55,146 nt of DNA from Klebsormidium nitens (lineage: Eukaryota; Streptophyta; Klebsormidiophyceae; Klebsormidiales; Klebsormidiaceae). Where the stretch lies: positions 1 through 55,146 of the forward strand of contig DF237532.1 in NCBI GenBank assembly GCA_000708835.1, written 5' to 3'. The notes under the pieces were generated by a model. That model did no database searches. It was given only the letters and a program-made list of their open reading frames with translations, and was not told the DNA's origin. Shown one piece after another: positions 11,801 through 23,015 of this stretch. Within the stretch, counting starts at the first letter, position 1. Each line of letters starts with the position of its first letter. A program made the position numbers and the translations under genes.

Positions 11801-14053
11801 TTAGGCAGCACTACACCGACCATAGTTTACCGCCGAAAGGCTCTTCGGCTCACCGGAAAAGCGACACGTTGACGAGGTTCGTCAGCCACCAGAACTGCGC
11901 GGGCTCCACCAAACTTTTGCGCATCACTGCCCAACATATAACCAGATTCTAACCCGCCCTAAACCAACCACAGGTTACTGCCGAAAGGCGCCTTTGGCTC
12001 ACCGGAAAAGCGACACGTTGACGAGGTTAGTCGGCCACCAGAAGTGCGCGGGCTCCACCAGGAACTTGCGCATCAGCCCGGCAAATCCGTAACCCACGGA
12101 TTGCGTCGTAACCACGAGCAGAACCGCGGCGCCGAAGTTCAGCTCCTTGCCGTAGAACTGGCGCATGATCGTGACGATGTCGATAGCGTATGCGTTCCCG
12201 TTGCCGAAGGAGTAGCCACAGTTTGCGAAGATGGTGATCAGCACGTGCTCCTTGACATTGAACGGCCCCGGGTTAAGGTTAACCCCGAGAAAACGCCGCG
12301 CCGGGAGGATCTTGTGCATGAATCGCCCGAGCGGGAGCGTGATGATCTGGAATGCTAGCGCGGAGACGATAAGGGGCTCCGTCCTGAAAAGCGGGTTAGG
12401 AGACGGGTTAGCAGATATGTTGGGTTAAGGTCAGGAAGGCTTGGGAGGGGTAGAGAAGCGGGTCAATCGATCAAAGGGAATATTGTTGATGGGAGAGGGT
12501 TGAGAAGCAGATGAAAAGAGTGGGAGAGAGGAAGTTGCATGATCAAATATAGAGACGCGTGCATAAGGAGATAGAGCGTGTCGGTCAAGGCTCGAATTGA
12601 GAGACACGAACTCGCAAGAATTCAAAAACGTATTGAACGGAAAGGTACGGGAATGGAGAGACGCGTCGACATCAAGGGCTAGCGCTCTTACGAGCGGACA
12701 CGAAAAGGAATACAAGCGGAAGAAAGTGCAAGGCGCCCAAAGTACCGAAAGACGTCCGCTAAAAAGTTCGGGTTCAGAACAGGCACTGTCAATCAAAGCC
12801 AACTTTCATAACCACTTTTCGATACGGGCGGAGAGGGTCGAGTTCTCGTCATGAAAACGAGCTCATTTTTCAAAGCGCATATGTGGCCTCAAAAAGGGGA
12901 CGTTGGAAGCGCTCTCAGAGTCCGCCGCTAAAAGGTCGGAATTCAAACCCGGCCTAAGAACAAACCCGGCCTTAATTGGGCCTTAAAACCCGGTCCTGAT
13001 CCAAAGTAAGGTGAGCTGTGGCAAAGGCCTCAACCGACCCGATAACGCAAACACAACCGTTGAGAAAGATATCAGCTGGTTCAAATCTCAAATCAGCTTT
13101 GCGGTGCACAAGATTTATGGCGGTCAAAGATATAGTCGGTTACGCGCTGGTTCCAGAGCTGGGAACCAGATTCGAGCATTAACCACGTTCTCACCATGGC
13201 TATAACGAGGATACTGGTCAAAGAACCACGTTGAAGTCTGGTAAACGTTTCTGTGCATGCGTGACACACCTGAACCAGAAGAACTGGTTGACGAAAGCCA
13301 GCACGGCGCACGACAAGATCCCGAGGACCCACACCCGAATGGTCCACACCGGAAGCGTGTAGTCGTCCGTGTTGGGGACGGTTAGGTTGACCTCCTCAAT
13401 TGGGGACATGTCGTCGTCAATAACCTGGGATAAACATACGATAACCAAGAGAGGTTATGCTTCGCGGCAAGGAGCTAGGGTCTTAACCAGTGTCGGTCAC
13501 GGCCTGGTCAAAAGCTGGTTACATCACCAGTGGCCAGGCTCGAGCAGGAACCAGTCTTTCACCATGGTCGCACCCGTTTACTGAACCAAAAAAGACGGAT
13601 TCTAGCTCTGGTTACCGGGTTAGCAGCCTAACCCTTCCTGGCTAGCTTCTCAATCGAGCAGTGAGCAGGTTTTCAACACGGCTTAATTGCAAAAACATAT
13701 CTCGGTTCCAAAACCCACACTAAAACCCTGGTTACCGAGCCTGGTCAGCAGACAAAGCTTCCTGTGCCTGAAACCCAAACCCTTCTTAGCCCCACCTCTG
13801 TTGCATCTTTTTCCGGGTCATTCACTGCGCGCTTGCGCTCGTGCATCTTGTGCAGCTCCGGGCCCGCGATCCGAGGCATGCCGAACTCGGGGGCCGCTGA
13901 CGTCAGCCCCACGCCCGCGGGGTACTCGCGCATCTCCGTCCCGTCCGCTTCCCCGGCCTCGACCGCGGAAAAGCCTTTCACGCTGCTGGGCTTGCCGTTG
14001 TCGAGAGTCTTGTCCGATAGGACGTTCCCTGCGCCATTCTCCAGGCCCGCCAT
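5813..14053 (-). CDS. OPT: Oligopeptide transporter (OPT family), 11 exons
   Basis: A multi-pass membrane carrier of the OPT family, which co-transports peptides, glutathione or metal chelates with protons. Minus-strand coding exons: 14053-13796, 13424-13270, 12383-12003, 11451-11273, 11087-11003, 10393-10240, 9670-9496, 9183-8963, 8267-8085, 7617-7333 and 6151-5813. All joins are GT...AG, phases match, and the total is 2415 nt (804 aa plus TAG). Family marks in order: [15 protein letters not shown] (about residue 91), [10 protein letters not shown] (about 174), [66 protein letters not shown] (about 587), LPPATPVNY and a C-terminal [12 protein letters not shown]...EGCPVF. The N-terminal extension of about 85 residues is longer than usual. 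Substrate cannot be inferred. The start is uncertain because three decayed copies of the start region lie upstream. No neighbour suggests a role. Confidence 0.93.
6229..6293 (-). repeat. Decayed copy of OPT exon 11 acceptor junction
   Basis: The last intron of the OPT gene carries a second copy of the junction between intron 10 and exon 11, about 121 bp upstream of the real one. It keeps the acceptor (TTTCTGCAG then TGGCTCCGCAAAGTG) and about 45 nt of exon. The real junction is at 6151/6152. After the copied part the sequence diverges, so splicing to it would not give the conserved protein. Confidence 0.85.
7072..7222. mobile_element. MITE-like foldback element in OPT intron 10
   Basis: The element is about 151 bp long and begins CCCGGTTTAAGATCG. 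It ends with the complement of the same word (CGATCTTAAACCGGG). The inverted arms extend about 35-38 bp with a few mismatches (GAGGCCGCTTCGATCTT against GAGGCCGTTTTGATCTC). The flanks TAAATGATA on the left and TAATGATT on the right suggest an imperfect target-site duplication. There is no coding capacity. This fits a short non-autonomous DNA transposon inside an intron. Confidence 0.75.
11790..12075 (-). repeat. Tandem duplication of OPT exon 3 donor junction (about 149 bp)
   Basis: Two adjacent units at an offset of 148-149 bp share ACCGGAAAAGCGACACGTTG (11852 and 12001) and further exon 3 sequence. The unit at 11939-12075 holds the real end of exon 3 with its donor at 12002/12003. The unit at 11790-11935 is a decayed copy inside intron 3, about 60 nt of exon plus its donor and following intron. 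The copy has lost the reading frame. Confidence 0.85.
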
Positions 14054-14495
14054 TGCGTCACCTGTAACCCAGGGGTTTTTGGAATCTAACCATGGGCGGT
14101 TACGAGCTGGTTACAAGCTGGTTATATGTCTATTGAGCAGATTCGTATCGAGGGCTTTGTCTGATGGGTCCCCCGCGCCGTTCTTCAGGCCCGCCATCGT
14201 GCCTGCAAGAGAACCCAGGGTTCTTCAAAGTGAACCATGGGTGGTTACGAGCTGGTTAAAGCTGGTTATAAGCAGACTCGTATTGAGGGTCTTGTTCGAT
14301 AAGACGTTCCCCGCGCCGTTCTTCAGGCCCGCCACGCGTCACCTGTAACCCAGGGTTTTTGGAAGTGAACCATGGGCGGTTACAAGCTGGGTAAGAGCTG
14401 GTTATATGTCCAATAAGCAGAATCGTATCGAGAGTCTTGTCCGAAAGCACGTTCCTCGCGCCGTTCTCCAGGCCCGCCATCCCGTCACCTGTGCC
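13996..14495 (-). repeat. Four tandem copies of the OPT start-codon region (about 144 bp unit)
   Basis: The first coding exon begins [18 protein letters not shown] at 14053. The same 5' segment recurs three more times upstream at intervals of 138-146 bp. ATG is kept at 14197 and 14480 and lost near 14334. Each unit continues with the intron-type words ACCATGGGCGGTTAC and AGCTGGTTATATGTCCAAT. The outermost copy encodes [18 protein letters not shown], so alternative starts are possible. Only the innermost copy is followed by an exon that joins in frame to exon 2. Confidence 0.85.
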
Positions 14496-16730
14496 TGCAA
14501 GGAAACATAGGGGTTTGGGCAGTTAAGCATGGGCGGTTAGTACATCTCAGGATCTCCTATTGGGCAGTGAGATTTCTCGTCGTCAGATTTGAAGTGTTGG
14601 ATACTTGACGGAAACAAACTTGGAATCTACTCAGGAATCCTGTACCTTTGTGACAAGGTCGAGATCAGTTCGGGATAGAACTAGCTGGCAGCAGAGTTGT
14701 GAACAGATCAGAGGTAAACAGATGTTGAAATGCTTCTATTGGTTGTGGCCATTGCGGGTTTGCGCAGGCCAATATAAAGTGCATGTATCTTTTCTACTGA
14801 CATGACTGAAATGAGCCCACGTTATCATAATTGCCACCTGGATGGCATATAGTCAAAAGCATTTGCCAGATCAGATCGCACCCTTGTATAAGCGATTTGT
14901 CATTTATGGAGAATGTTGAACTCATTCTAGCAACTTGAAGGGCCCATTTACCTTGCTCGGGTTAGGACAGATAGATTGTTGGCAACGTACACCCCAGCTC
15001 AATCTGCAATATGAGGCAGCGAATTTCCTTAAGAAATAGTCACGTGATGTGACCCATGCAAGAGTAGGTCTATTGCAGGGCTAGAGAAATACCTTCGCCT
15101 GCGCCCATGTCAAAAGTTGTATGAGAATCTGTGGTCTTTCATTCTAAGCTTTCCAGCGCTTACGACCCTGCTTGAATGTAAGGACGTCCTTGCAAAAAGG
15201 TTCTCCAAGAAGGATAGGAGAGTCCACATGCCCTTGACTTCACAAGTTTCCGAGTCAGAGTCAGTCTTAGAGAGCTTGAATAATGTTACTGGAATGCAGA
15301 AGAAAGACAGATGCCAACCAGAACTAGAATACGTTCTTTCAAAGAGAAGGTGGCACTCAATTCCGAGGCAGGTGTGTGAACAAGTACAGCTGATTTCGGG
15401 AGAGCGCAAAGCCAAATCAAAATATATTGGCTTGATGGTGTGAAGTTCAAACCTTCTTCCAGCACCACCCCTTTACAGCCAGCTACTAAGTACCAGCTGT
15501 TCACATTGAGAAGTATACCATGCACTCAGCTTGATCAAGAAAGAAGTCTCCTTTACGTGCTATAAGCTCTTCTGGAGTAAAGTTGGAAGATTACGTACCA
15601 GGCACAGACAAACCAAAACCGCAAATCACAAAGGATCATATGCCCTCCCACCCCAAAGATCAAAGTAGCCCCAGCTGTTTTTAACCTTCAAAAGAGTACT
15701 CAGAGAAGCTTGGTTCCCGCAGAAAAGAGGTTTCAAAGCGAGGCAAGCACTGGCAAGCCCTATTCCTAAAGGATCTATGAGAACCACTACCTTTTCAAAC
15801 TTTGCATTCGTAACCTCTAAGTTGAAGCAAAACTCAAGGGACATGATACTCACCAACAAAGTAAGCTTGCTGCTTATTCTCAGCAAGAAACGCGTGGTGT
15901 GCCCAAGTCACTTTATGGCCAGACAAAAGAAGGAGTAAAGTATTCAAAGGTATTATCCCCCATGGGTAATTCAGCACCTCAACTCCCTTTTGGAGGCCAG
16001 ATTGCTCCAATTTCTACAGTTGGAGCTGTCCTTGAGTGGAAAAACGCCCAAAAACAAAAGGCTTACCAGCTCGCTAGAACGTCACCACTGCCTTTCTGCA
16101 CTTGGAAGCTCCAACAGCGATCAGCCCACACGAGTTAGGCAAAAACCAGTGGTCGCCAGCTGATCATGTGCCACAGAGGCTGGTCCTATGGGGTTCTTTA
16201 TGTGAAGAGCTGTAGCCTGAGGTCCCTCGCTGCGCTTGGCGGATCAGGCGCGTGAAAAAGTTGCAGCTTGATCTGTTACGTGCTCCTCGCAGTTGAGAAG
16301 GGCAAACTTTAAAACGACACCACTTTACTGTTGATCAAATGCTTTCTCGGATCAGGAACATATGTATGAAAGAAGTAACTTTTGCAGCTGAGCTAGCGAT
16401 CAAAGCTTGCTCTGGTGAAGCAGATGCCGGCACGTGTGCAAGTACTGCTTCCAAGCTGAAACGCGGAAAACCTGGCAAGGAAGCTTTATGTCCGTGGCTG
16501 CTCAGGACGCCTTCGACTGATCCCGCTAGTTGGCTGTCCAGTCCTCCGACGTGATGGTAATATTAGGTGTTAAAATGTGAAGCCAATGTGGGCCGTCGTG
16601 TTGCTAGTGAAACGCAGTGTTTCTGCGTCGCAGTTGAGCTCATCATGAAATCATGCGCCATGATGCCGAGCCTGCTGAACAGCTCTGTCTGAGCGGAGCG
16701 AATATGAGACGCCGAGATTGTGCACGCTCC
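14496..16730. other. Upstream of OPT; no gene recognised
   Basis: This should hold the OPT promoter and 5' UTR, but I could not place a TATA box or start site with confidence. Overlapping ORFs on both strands at 15110-15443 are of equal length and show no family features. Base composition is AT-richer than in the genes. Confidence 0.4.
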
Positions 16731-16732
16731 GC

Positions 16733-17040
16733 CGTAAGGCGGGTCGAATTTAATTCCCGGGTTCCGGTCCTACCCCCTTTTGGGTGGGTCGGTCGGTCGG
16801 GAAGAAATAATAGTTGGTTTTTTGCTAGTATGTTTGAAATATGAAATAATATGGAATATTTTTGGGGCAAAAACTTCATTTCTTGGCCCAGATTTCATTA
16901 TTTTCAATCCAAAATGACCCAAAATCGGAAAACTTGGGCCAAAATGCTGACTATATTTATTATTTTGTTCCAAAATCCTTCGGATTTTGGGTCGGTCGGG
17001 GACCGGAAACCGGGACTTAACTTCGAGTCGCCTAACGGTA
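16733..17040. mobile_element. MITE-like element with about 37-bp inverted ends
   Basis: The left end (GTAAGGCGGGTCGAATTTAA, then CCCGGGTTCCGGTCC) pairs with the right end read in complement (GTTAGGCGACTCGAAGTTAA, then CCCGGTTTCCGGTCC), at roughly 80 percent identity by eye. The interior is AT-rich and itself partly self-complementary. At about 300 bp it has no coding capacity. This fits a non-autonomous foldback DNA transposon. Confidence 0.75.
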
Positions 17041-17165
17041 TCCAGCTCGGAACCGGACACGTGTGAAAGTGGTTCATGTGAGACACGTTACATGCCACGT
17101 GGCATAGATCCAGACGCCATGCATGGTTCCACTTCGAATCCTAATCTCTGCTACCGGTATAATAG

Positions 17166-17542
17166 TCCGAGTCTCGAGACTTTGGCTACGTGGCGGACTG
17201 GCGCCGTACGGACAAGTACGGTTTTCAGTACGCCGCCCAGGCAGCGCTCAACACGATTTTCGATTCCGTCGGCTCCGAGTCCAGGCCGATTATTGATCTA
17301 GCTCCAGTTAAATTCGTCAGCTGGATTGCCAATTATCAAAGAACCGGTCGGCTTGTGACTCTGTGGAAGCCAATCAACCCCAAATGAAGACCTCAATTCT
17401 GTCGCGGTGCTGTTCGATGGACACTTCTACGTGCGTATCGACGTCGCCTCCGGCCGGGCGGCAATCCCGTCGCCTACGGCTCGTGTCGAGCCGCTTCCAA
17501 ACTCCACAGGATTCCCATTCCCCTTTAGTAAAGCTGTCTGAG
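17166..17542 (+). pseudogene. Decayed ORF pair, function unknown
   Basis: Two adjacent plus-strand frames look like one former coding region split by a frameshift. The first (17166-17387) reads through DFGYVADWRRTDKYGFQYAA and ends KPINPK. The second (about 17380-17542) continues with LFDGHFYVRIDVASGRA and PNSTGFPFPFSKAV before a TGA. Composition is protein-like in both, and the switch falls near 17380. I do not recognise a family. A chance ORF or a single real exon remains possible. Confidence 0.3.
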
Positions 17543-18945
17543 CGGCGAAATCAGAGTACAGTCGAACATGCATCAGAATCGAGCAGACAAAGTCTTAACG
17601 TTGCTTTTTGTCCTGACAGAGTTATTTATCCTTACCTCGAAGGAAACGTTCCTTTGTAGACGGGTATGGGGGTGTATGCGAACCGGTCGCGAAGACTTAC
17701 AAAATCATGGGCCACACAGAGCCTTTTTGTCATGACATTCAATGCCACAGATGCCAGGAAGCCGACACCGATATAAAAGCTGTCTTAATTGACCGGCGGT
17801 GTTTTACACAGGGATTGGTGAAATACGATGACTTGTATACATAGCAGCCACGCCGCCTCAGACTATGAACAACGCGCATCCGATAATGGATTAACAGCAG
17901 CGCCTTCAAAGGCCATCTAGTTTGGCGGTTTCGCAGGCGGAGATAACCTTCCTCGCGGGGCTGCTTTGAAAGCTGCAGCGGAGTTCTACAGTACCGTTCA
18001 TCTCGGTCCATCGACATAAGCCCCTGCCATCGACAAAGGCGCCAACTGTACATGTTGAATGAACACCAGACAAGATAGACAAGGACTTACAAGCTAATGA
18101 TCACTTTTCTACTTTTCGCATCTTTCAAGCGGCTCAGCGGAAGCATGCTTGCTGGTTTCTAGCTTGGGTGGCCTCAATGGAACGGCCATTTTGACGTGCT
18201 AAAGCAGTGCCACTCTTGCAAGGTCATTTCTTACACAGAAACGCGACTCCGCGAGTTGTGCTTGAGTCCGTGCCGGCACGAAGGCCTTCCAGGAACACTG
18301 CAATCAAAGACGTCGCGATCTGCTGACTAAGCTTGATTGAATATCCAATTCCACCAGCACTTGCCCGAAATGTACTTACGAGTGGGGACAATTCGCATCG
18401 ATTTTCATTGAAGCGACGATATGGCACAGCTTTCAGCATGCCGTGTGCGGACGTCCACTCAAAAAACCAAAACGCAAACGGTCAAAATATCAGACAGTGT
18501 GTCTCACTCTTCGAGGACCCATCCGAGGAGTCCTTGCCAAGCTTGCATTCAAAACGTCGGAAGCGTACTCATTACACGCATGCCGCGATTTTGCCAGACG
18601 GAGTATCGGCTTCTGGCCGTGTAGTGCTTGCCCAATAGCAAAAATATATTTCGAGGTAACCCGGTAGATCAAAGCGCGCAGGCGGTCCAAATATATCGGA
18701 GGCAGGCTGGAGATCGCAAGCCCTATCGGAGCCAAATCTTTGAACTCGTCTCAGCTGGATACAGTACGCTTTATGCATTTGCAACGGAGCGAGAAATTCA
18801 AAAGAAGAAAGCAAAGAGGCCAAATTGTCCGAAGTGGTCAACCGTCTAAAGGCTCGAGACGTCCTAAATCTGCGCCGTCGGCCGCAATGATCAGGTTTTC
18901 CGAAGCTGTTTGTCCGACAGAGTCTGGTTAATCCTCACTGGTACC
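17543..18945. other. No gene recognised
   Basis: Only short overlapping ORFs on both strands are present, none with motifs. I see no structured repeat in this stretch. Confidence 0.4.
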
Positions 18946-18948
18946 GTT

Positions 18949-19026
18949 CCGCCCTCCAGATATTCCGCCCTCCAGATATTCCGCCCTCCAGATATTCCGC
19001 CCTCCAGATATTCCGCCCTCCAGATA
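18949..19026. repeat. 16-bp tandem repeat, five copies
   Basis: The unit CCGCCCTCCAGATATT is repeated about five times almost perfectly. The last copy ends CCAGATACC. A period of 16 is not a multiple of three, so this is a non-coding minisatellite and not a repeated peptide. Confidence 0.95.
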
Positions 19027-20339
19027 CCTAGTCACCAAGGATTGGATTCGACAACCTGCAAAGTAGCCGACGTTACAGGGTTGATCATTATACGTAGCAC
19101 CCGTGGCCGATAAGACCCGACTTTCTTCCAACGAAGTTGGCTTTTTCAGGGTTCATCTTGTTGTGGCCTTTGTAGAGCCGACGTTTAAGTTCTCTCTAGC
19201 TCGATCCGAACAGGCCAGGCGACTGGTTGAAAACTTCACAAAACGGTGGCAGGGGATTGACCTAATAGGACCATAGATACTTTTGTAGATGAAAAGCCAA
19301 AATTGCTCTTTCTTTGAATGGTTACCGCACCCATTGGTTATGAAGACCAGCAAATATACTCAGATCGCATCAAAGCTGCCAAAGCGAGAATGAGGCAAGG
19401 CCCAGCGCATAGAAACCGCCTCAGCACAGACTTCATCTTTTGACCCTCTTCTGATTGCATTCATCGGGTAGGCTGGGTATGTTTGCGGATGCGTGCAGGC
19501 CGGTTTGTTTGTATTCAAATGCCTTCGCATAGTCACTGAAACGTGCCGCATGGTAGGAAGCAGCTTTTGACAGGGTACGTTCGTCCCCGGTACTTCTATG
19601 ATGCGTTTTGAGCACGTTCGTCCTTCCAGGAGTGTCTCGGTCTAATCTTACCATCTACCCAAGAGCCCAGTCATAGGATAGACCTGTCTGAAGTTTTTGG
19701 CCCAGCATCTCGTGAGCTAAACGTTTGGCGCACTGTGTAGCTGGAAATCGCCCCAGTACATTGTCGGTTTTTGTGCTCCTGTGTCGCCCCCTTCAAGCCG
19801 TGTGCGACGTGGGCCCATGCGTTTGACGGATTCGAGCACGATTCGTGTTCCTTGTGCTTTGGCTTTCACTTGCCCGAGGGAAGGGGAGTACTGTTTTTGC
19901 GGCATTGAGCAGAGCAATGTGCTTCTAGCAGCACACTGGACATCTTCGATTTGGAGCCGCGTTCCTGAATGAAAGTTGTTCAATCATGGCACGAGTAGCG
20001 TCACTTGTCTTCGCGCGCAAAGTGGTTCTTTCGCGTTCTTCCGCCTTTTCGATTTCACACCATCTGATCCAGCCCCGTAATAATGCTGCTGCCGTCAGTC
20101 CGCCCGGTTTTGAGGTCCTTGGTGTATCTGTAAGGATTCTGGATCTTCCTGGTCCTAGAAATGTTCCCAGGGATCCCCCAAAAGTAGTGAGCGAATGACA
20201 TCCAAGAAAAATAGGCTCGTGGCGGGACTTCGACCGTTTGGTTTGGAAACTGCTGCTGAGTGTCCTGAAATGGTACTAATTGTGAGCATTGGCTGAATGT
20301 ACGTCGATATCATTCTGATAAAAGCAAGCAAAAAAGACT
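19027..20339. other. No gene recognised
   Basis: This stretch between the minisatellite and copy B of the 2-kb repeat contains only short ORFs. Nothing is supportable. Confidence 0.4.
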
Positions 20340-23015
20340 GTGCCGAATGACAATCTCGCGGGAACCAGGAGAGCGGCAGGCAAAAGCTTGGCGTCAGCTA
20401 GCCGGCGTTCCTGGCTCTGCCGAGAGAGGTCTTTTTGGCATAGACCTCCTTATTCACCCCTTTTTTGGAAGTGGCAACGAAAAATAGCTTGGGATTAGTA
20501 CTATTTACTGCTACAAGAAGCGACACCTTTGGTTTATTCCACCTATGATTAGTAGGGGTTGTGGCACCCCAAGTGGGCTTACCGATTCTTCCCAAGCCCG
20601 CGCGCGCGTGGTCTGTCCACACAAATGGAGCCAGCTTCAAACCGCATCCAATTCAAGCTCGTACTCGGCTTTGCATCTTCTGAAGTACAAGCATCAAAAA
20701 AGCACATCGGTTTGATGTGGCAAAGAAGAACCCTGAGCACAGTTTGGCTGGCGCGTCGGTAGCGGCCGTCATGCCAAATAGCAATCACTTGGACGCACTC
20801 TGAGCCTTAGTACTATTTTTTGGTACTTTTCTCGTCTGCCATCTTTTAGCTAGCAAACGGAGAGTCACTGTTAAAGTTTAGCTTCTTGATTGTAAAGGCG
20901 CTTTCTTGATGTCGACGCCACTACGAAAAAGTGCGTTCCCACGGCGTGATTTGAGAGTCGGGGCGCGCGTTGAGCCAAGCCGAAATTATGCATGGAAACA
21001 ACTTGGATGGGTGGCGAGGACAATAATCATGCTGGCGTTGGAGCATCGCCAGACATTCTTTGAAAGTACGGGAACTTGGAGCGACTAATGGGAGTTTTAT
21101 TGGCTTTTCCCAGCTGGCGCGGCAGCGCCGCCATATAATCAAACCGCAACGGCATCAGAGTTCTACTGCCTTTAACAGGAATGCCCAAAACCTGGAGGCC
21201 CTTCTGTGCAAGTGGGTTGCCGCTGCATGCATGGCCTGAAGTGAATCTATGCCTACTTTTTCCTTCAAAACTGGTCTTATTCGTATGACTGGGTCCCTCA
21301 CATCCGGACATTATTCGTAACCCTTCCGTGCGGTAGCACTGCGGCGCGGGTAAGCTTTGGGCTTTCTTAATATCATTGCAGCTCGGTCATATGAGAGAAA
21401 CCCGATCTTAATTAGAATCTTTGTTCTCGATCGAAGTCTTGCAGAAACAATGTCACATCGTGAAGTGGAAGCACTGGCGAGGAGGACGCTTTGCGTTGGC
21501 TTCGCAAGAAGTCACTCTGCTTTTGCGTAAGAACCGCTGAGCCACAAAGTATAACATAACCTCCACCGATGTGGGCCGATTGAGACTCCACCATAGTTTC
21601 TAGTCAGGTCCATATTTCAAAGGTCCTTTGTAATCGGCAAAAGGATTACACTTGTAATCATGGTGGTAAATGAATGTTCGTAGATCACGGGAGTCTCGGA
21701 AATCGGTTTTCCCTTGGCTGTTGACATCTCCTTTCCGCAACGTCTCAGAAGCGTTGCGGAAGCGCAACGTCTCAGAAGCGACGGTTGCGGAAGCTTGTTA
21801 ACGGAACTGAAACCAGTTATCGAACCAGGCTGTCACCATGTCAAATTCTGGTTGCTGACCGATTCCGTTCATTCGACGCTTGAGAGGCTACTAACCGCTC
21901 ATCAGCGGCGACCAGCTTTGACTGTCAAGAACTCCCTGTGCGTGAAGTTCGACTTTCCTCATATATGCGCGCAGGACCGCCGCACCGCCTTTATAAGTTA
22001 TGTTTCGAATTATTTTCAATCAACTTGTTCTTCCGGGTGCTTAGACGAGCTTTGGCGGAACCCGGACGGTATCCGGACGGTGTCGGAAGGTCTGCGAAGG
22101 GACTCAGAGGCAGTCCGGGCACATTCGGACAAACTTCAGGCGGTCGCGCGCGGACAGCTTTTGGACGGTTCTGGCGGACACTTGGCGAAGTCAGCGGCGT
22201 GTTAGATGAGCTCCGGAGAATTCTCGCGTCCGAACGAAACCCGGACGGTTTTGGACAACCTTCGAACAATCCAGACGGATTGGTCGATTTGTGGGCGCGG
22301 GCTGCCACGACAGCGGCCAGCCTGAGCTTTCCATTTGCACGACGCCCTTGGTGCAAGAATCCGGGGCACCACCGTGATCAACCATAGATTTAGCGGCCAT
22401 CTTTAATGTGCGCCACACAAAGTGCTAAGCGAGGCGTGCGCTGTCCCAAGGTTCTGAGAACTGGCGAAGAGTCTGGGCCGAATATGCCACGGGTAAATTT
22501 GAACGTGTGGCATATTCGCTATTGCGAGCGAATGTGAACTTCGAGGCACGTGACGTGTCACTAACTTTGAGCATCAACGCAGTCATACTTGACCATGTTG
22601 ATGCGATTGATAGTGACAAGAACAGCCCTGAGTGAATTTGAGCGAGCAAAACAGCTCTGAAACGTGAATGTGAAGACGAAGCCTCTCATTTCCAAGCCTC
22701 TGCCTCCAAATCCTGCGTTGCCAACGCAAGGCAACGCTTCTCAAGCTAGTCTCCTCTTTCGAGCTTTTCCCCCTTACCCATCCCGCTTGCACGTGCACGT
22801 GCACGCCTTGCTTACGCTTTGCTCCCCTAGCACAGTCAGATGTCAGAAATTGCTGCGCAATACTGCACCCAACCTCAGAACTTCTCCATATCTGAAACAT
22901 TTCATTGAAATAGTTAAGCTAGCGCCACGCAAAACAGCGAACACTCGAACGCGAGTGAAGGACGAAGTCCGCTCTTCGGACAAGTTCTCAAAAGCCCAGA
23001 AATCAAGGCACGTGT
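20340..23015. repeat. 2-kb dispersed repeat, copy B, with internal insertion
   Basis: This copy is collinear with copy A at 2760-4790. It holds roughly 425 extra bases at about 22495-22920 that copy A lacks at the matching point (near 4660). An 11-bp inverted repeat, GAATATGCCAC (22480-22490) and GTGGCATATTC (22507-22517), sits at the left breakpoint of the extra DNA. The long plus-strand ORF at 21714-22205 overlaps the GGACGG-rich part and is not convincing as a gene. Confidence 0.7.

Noticed and set aside
13687-14348. Long plus-strand ORFs opposite OPT exon 1
   Set aside because: They are antisense shadows of a GC-rich exon and its tandem copies.
15110-15443. Overlapping ORFs on both strands
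   Set aside because: Similar length on both strands, no motif, no splice signals that would link them to anything.
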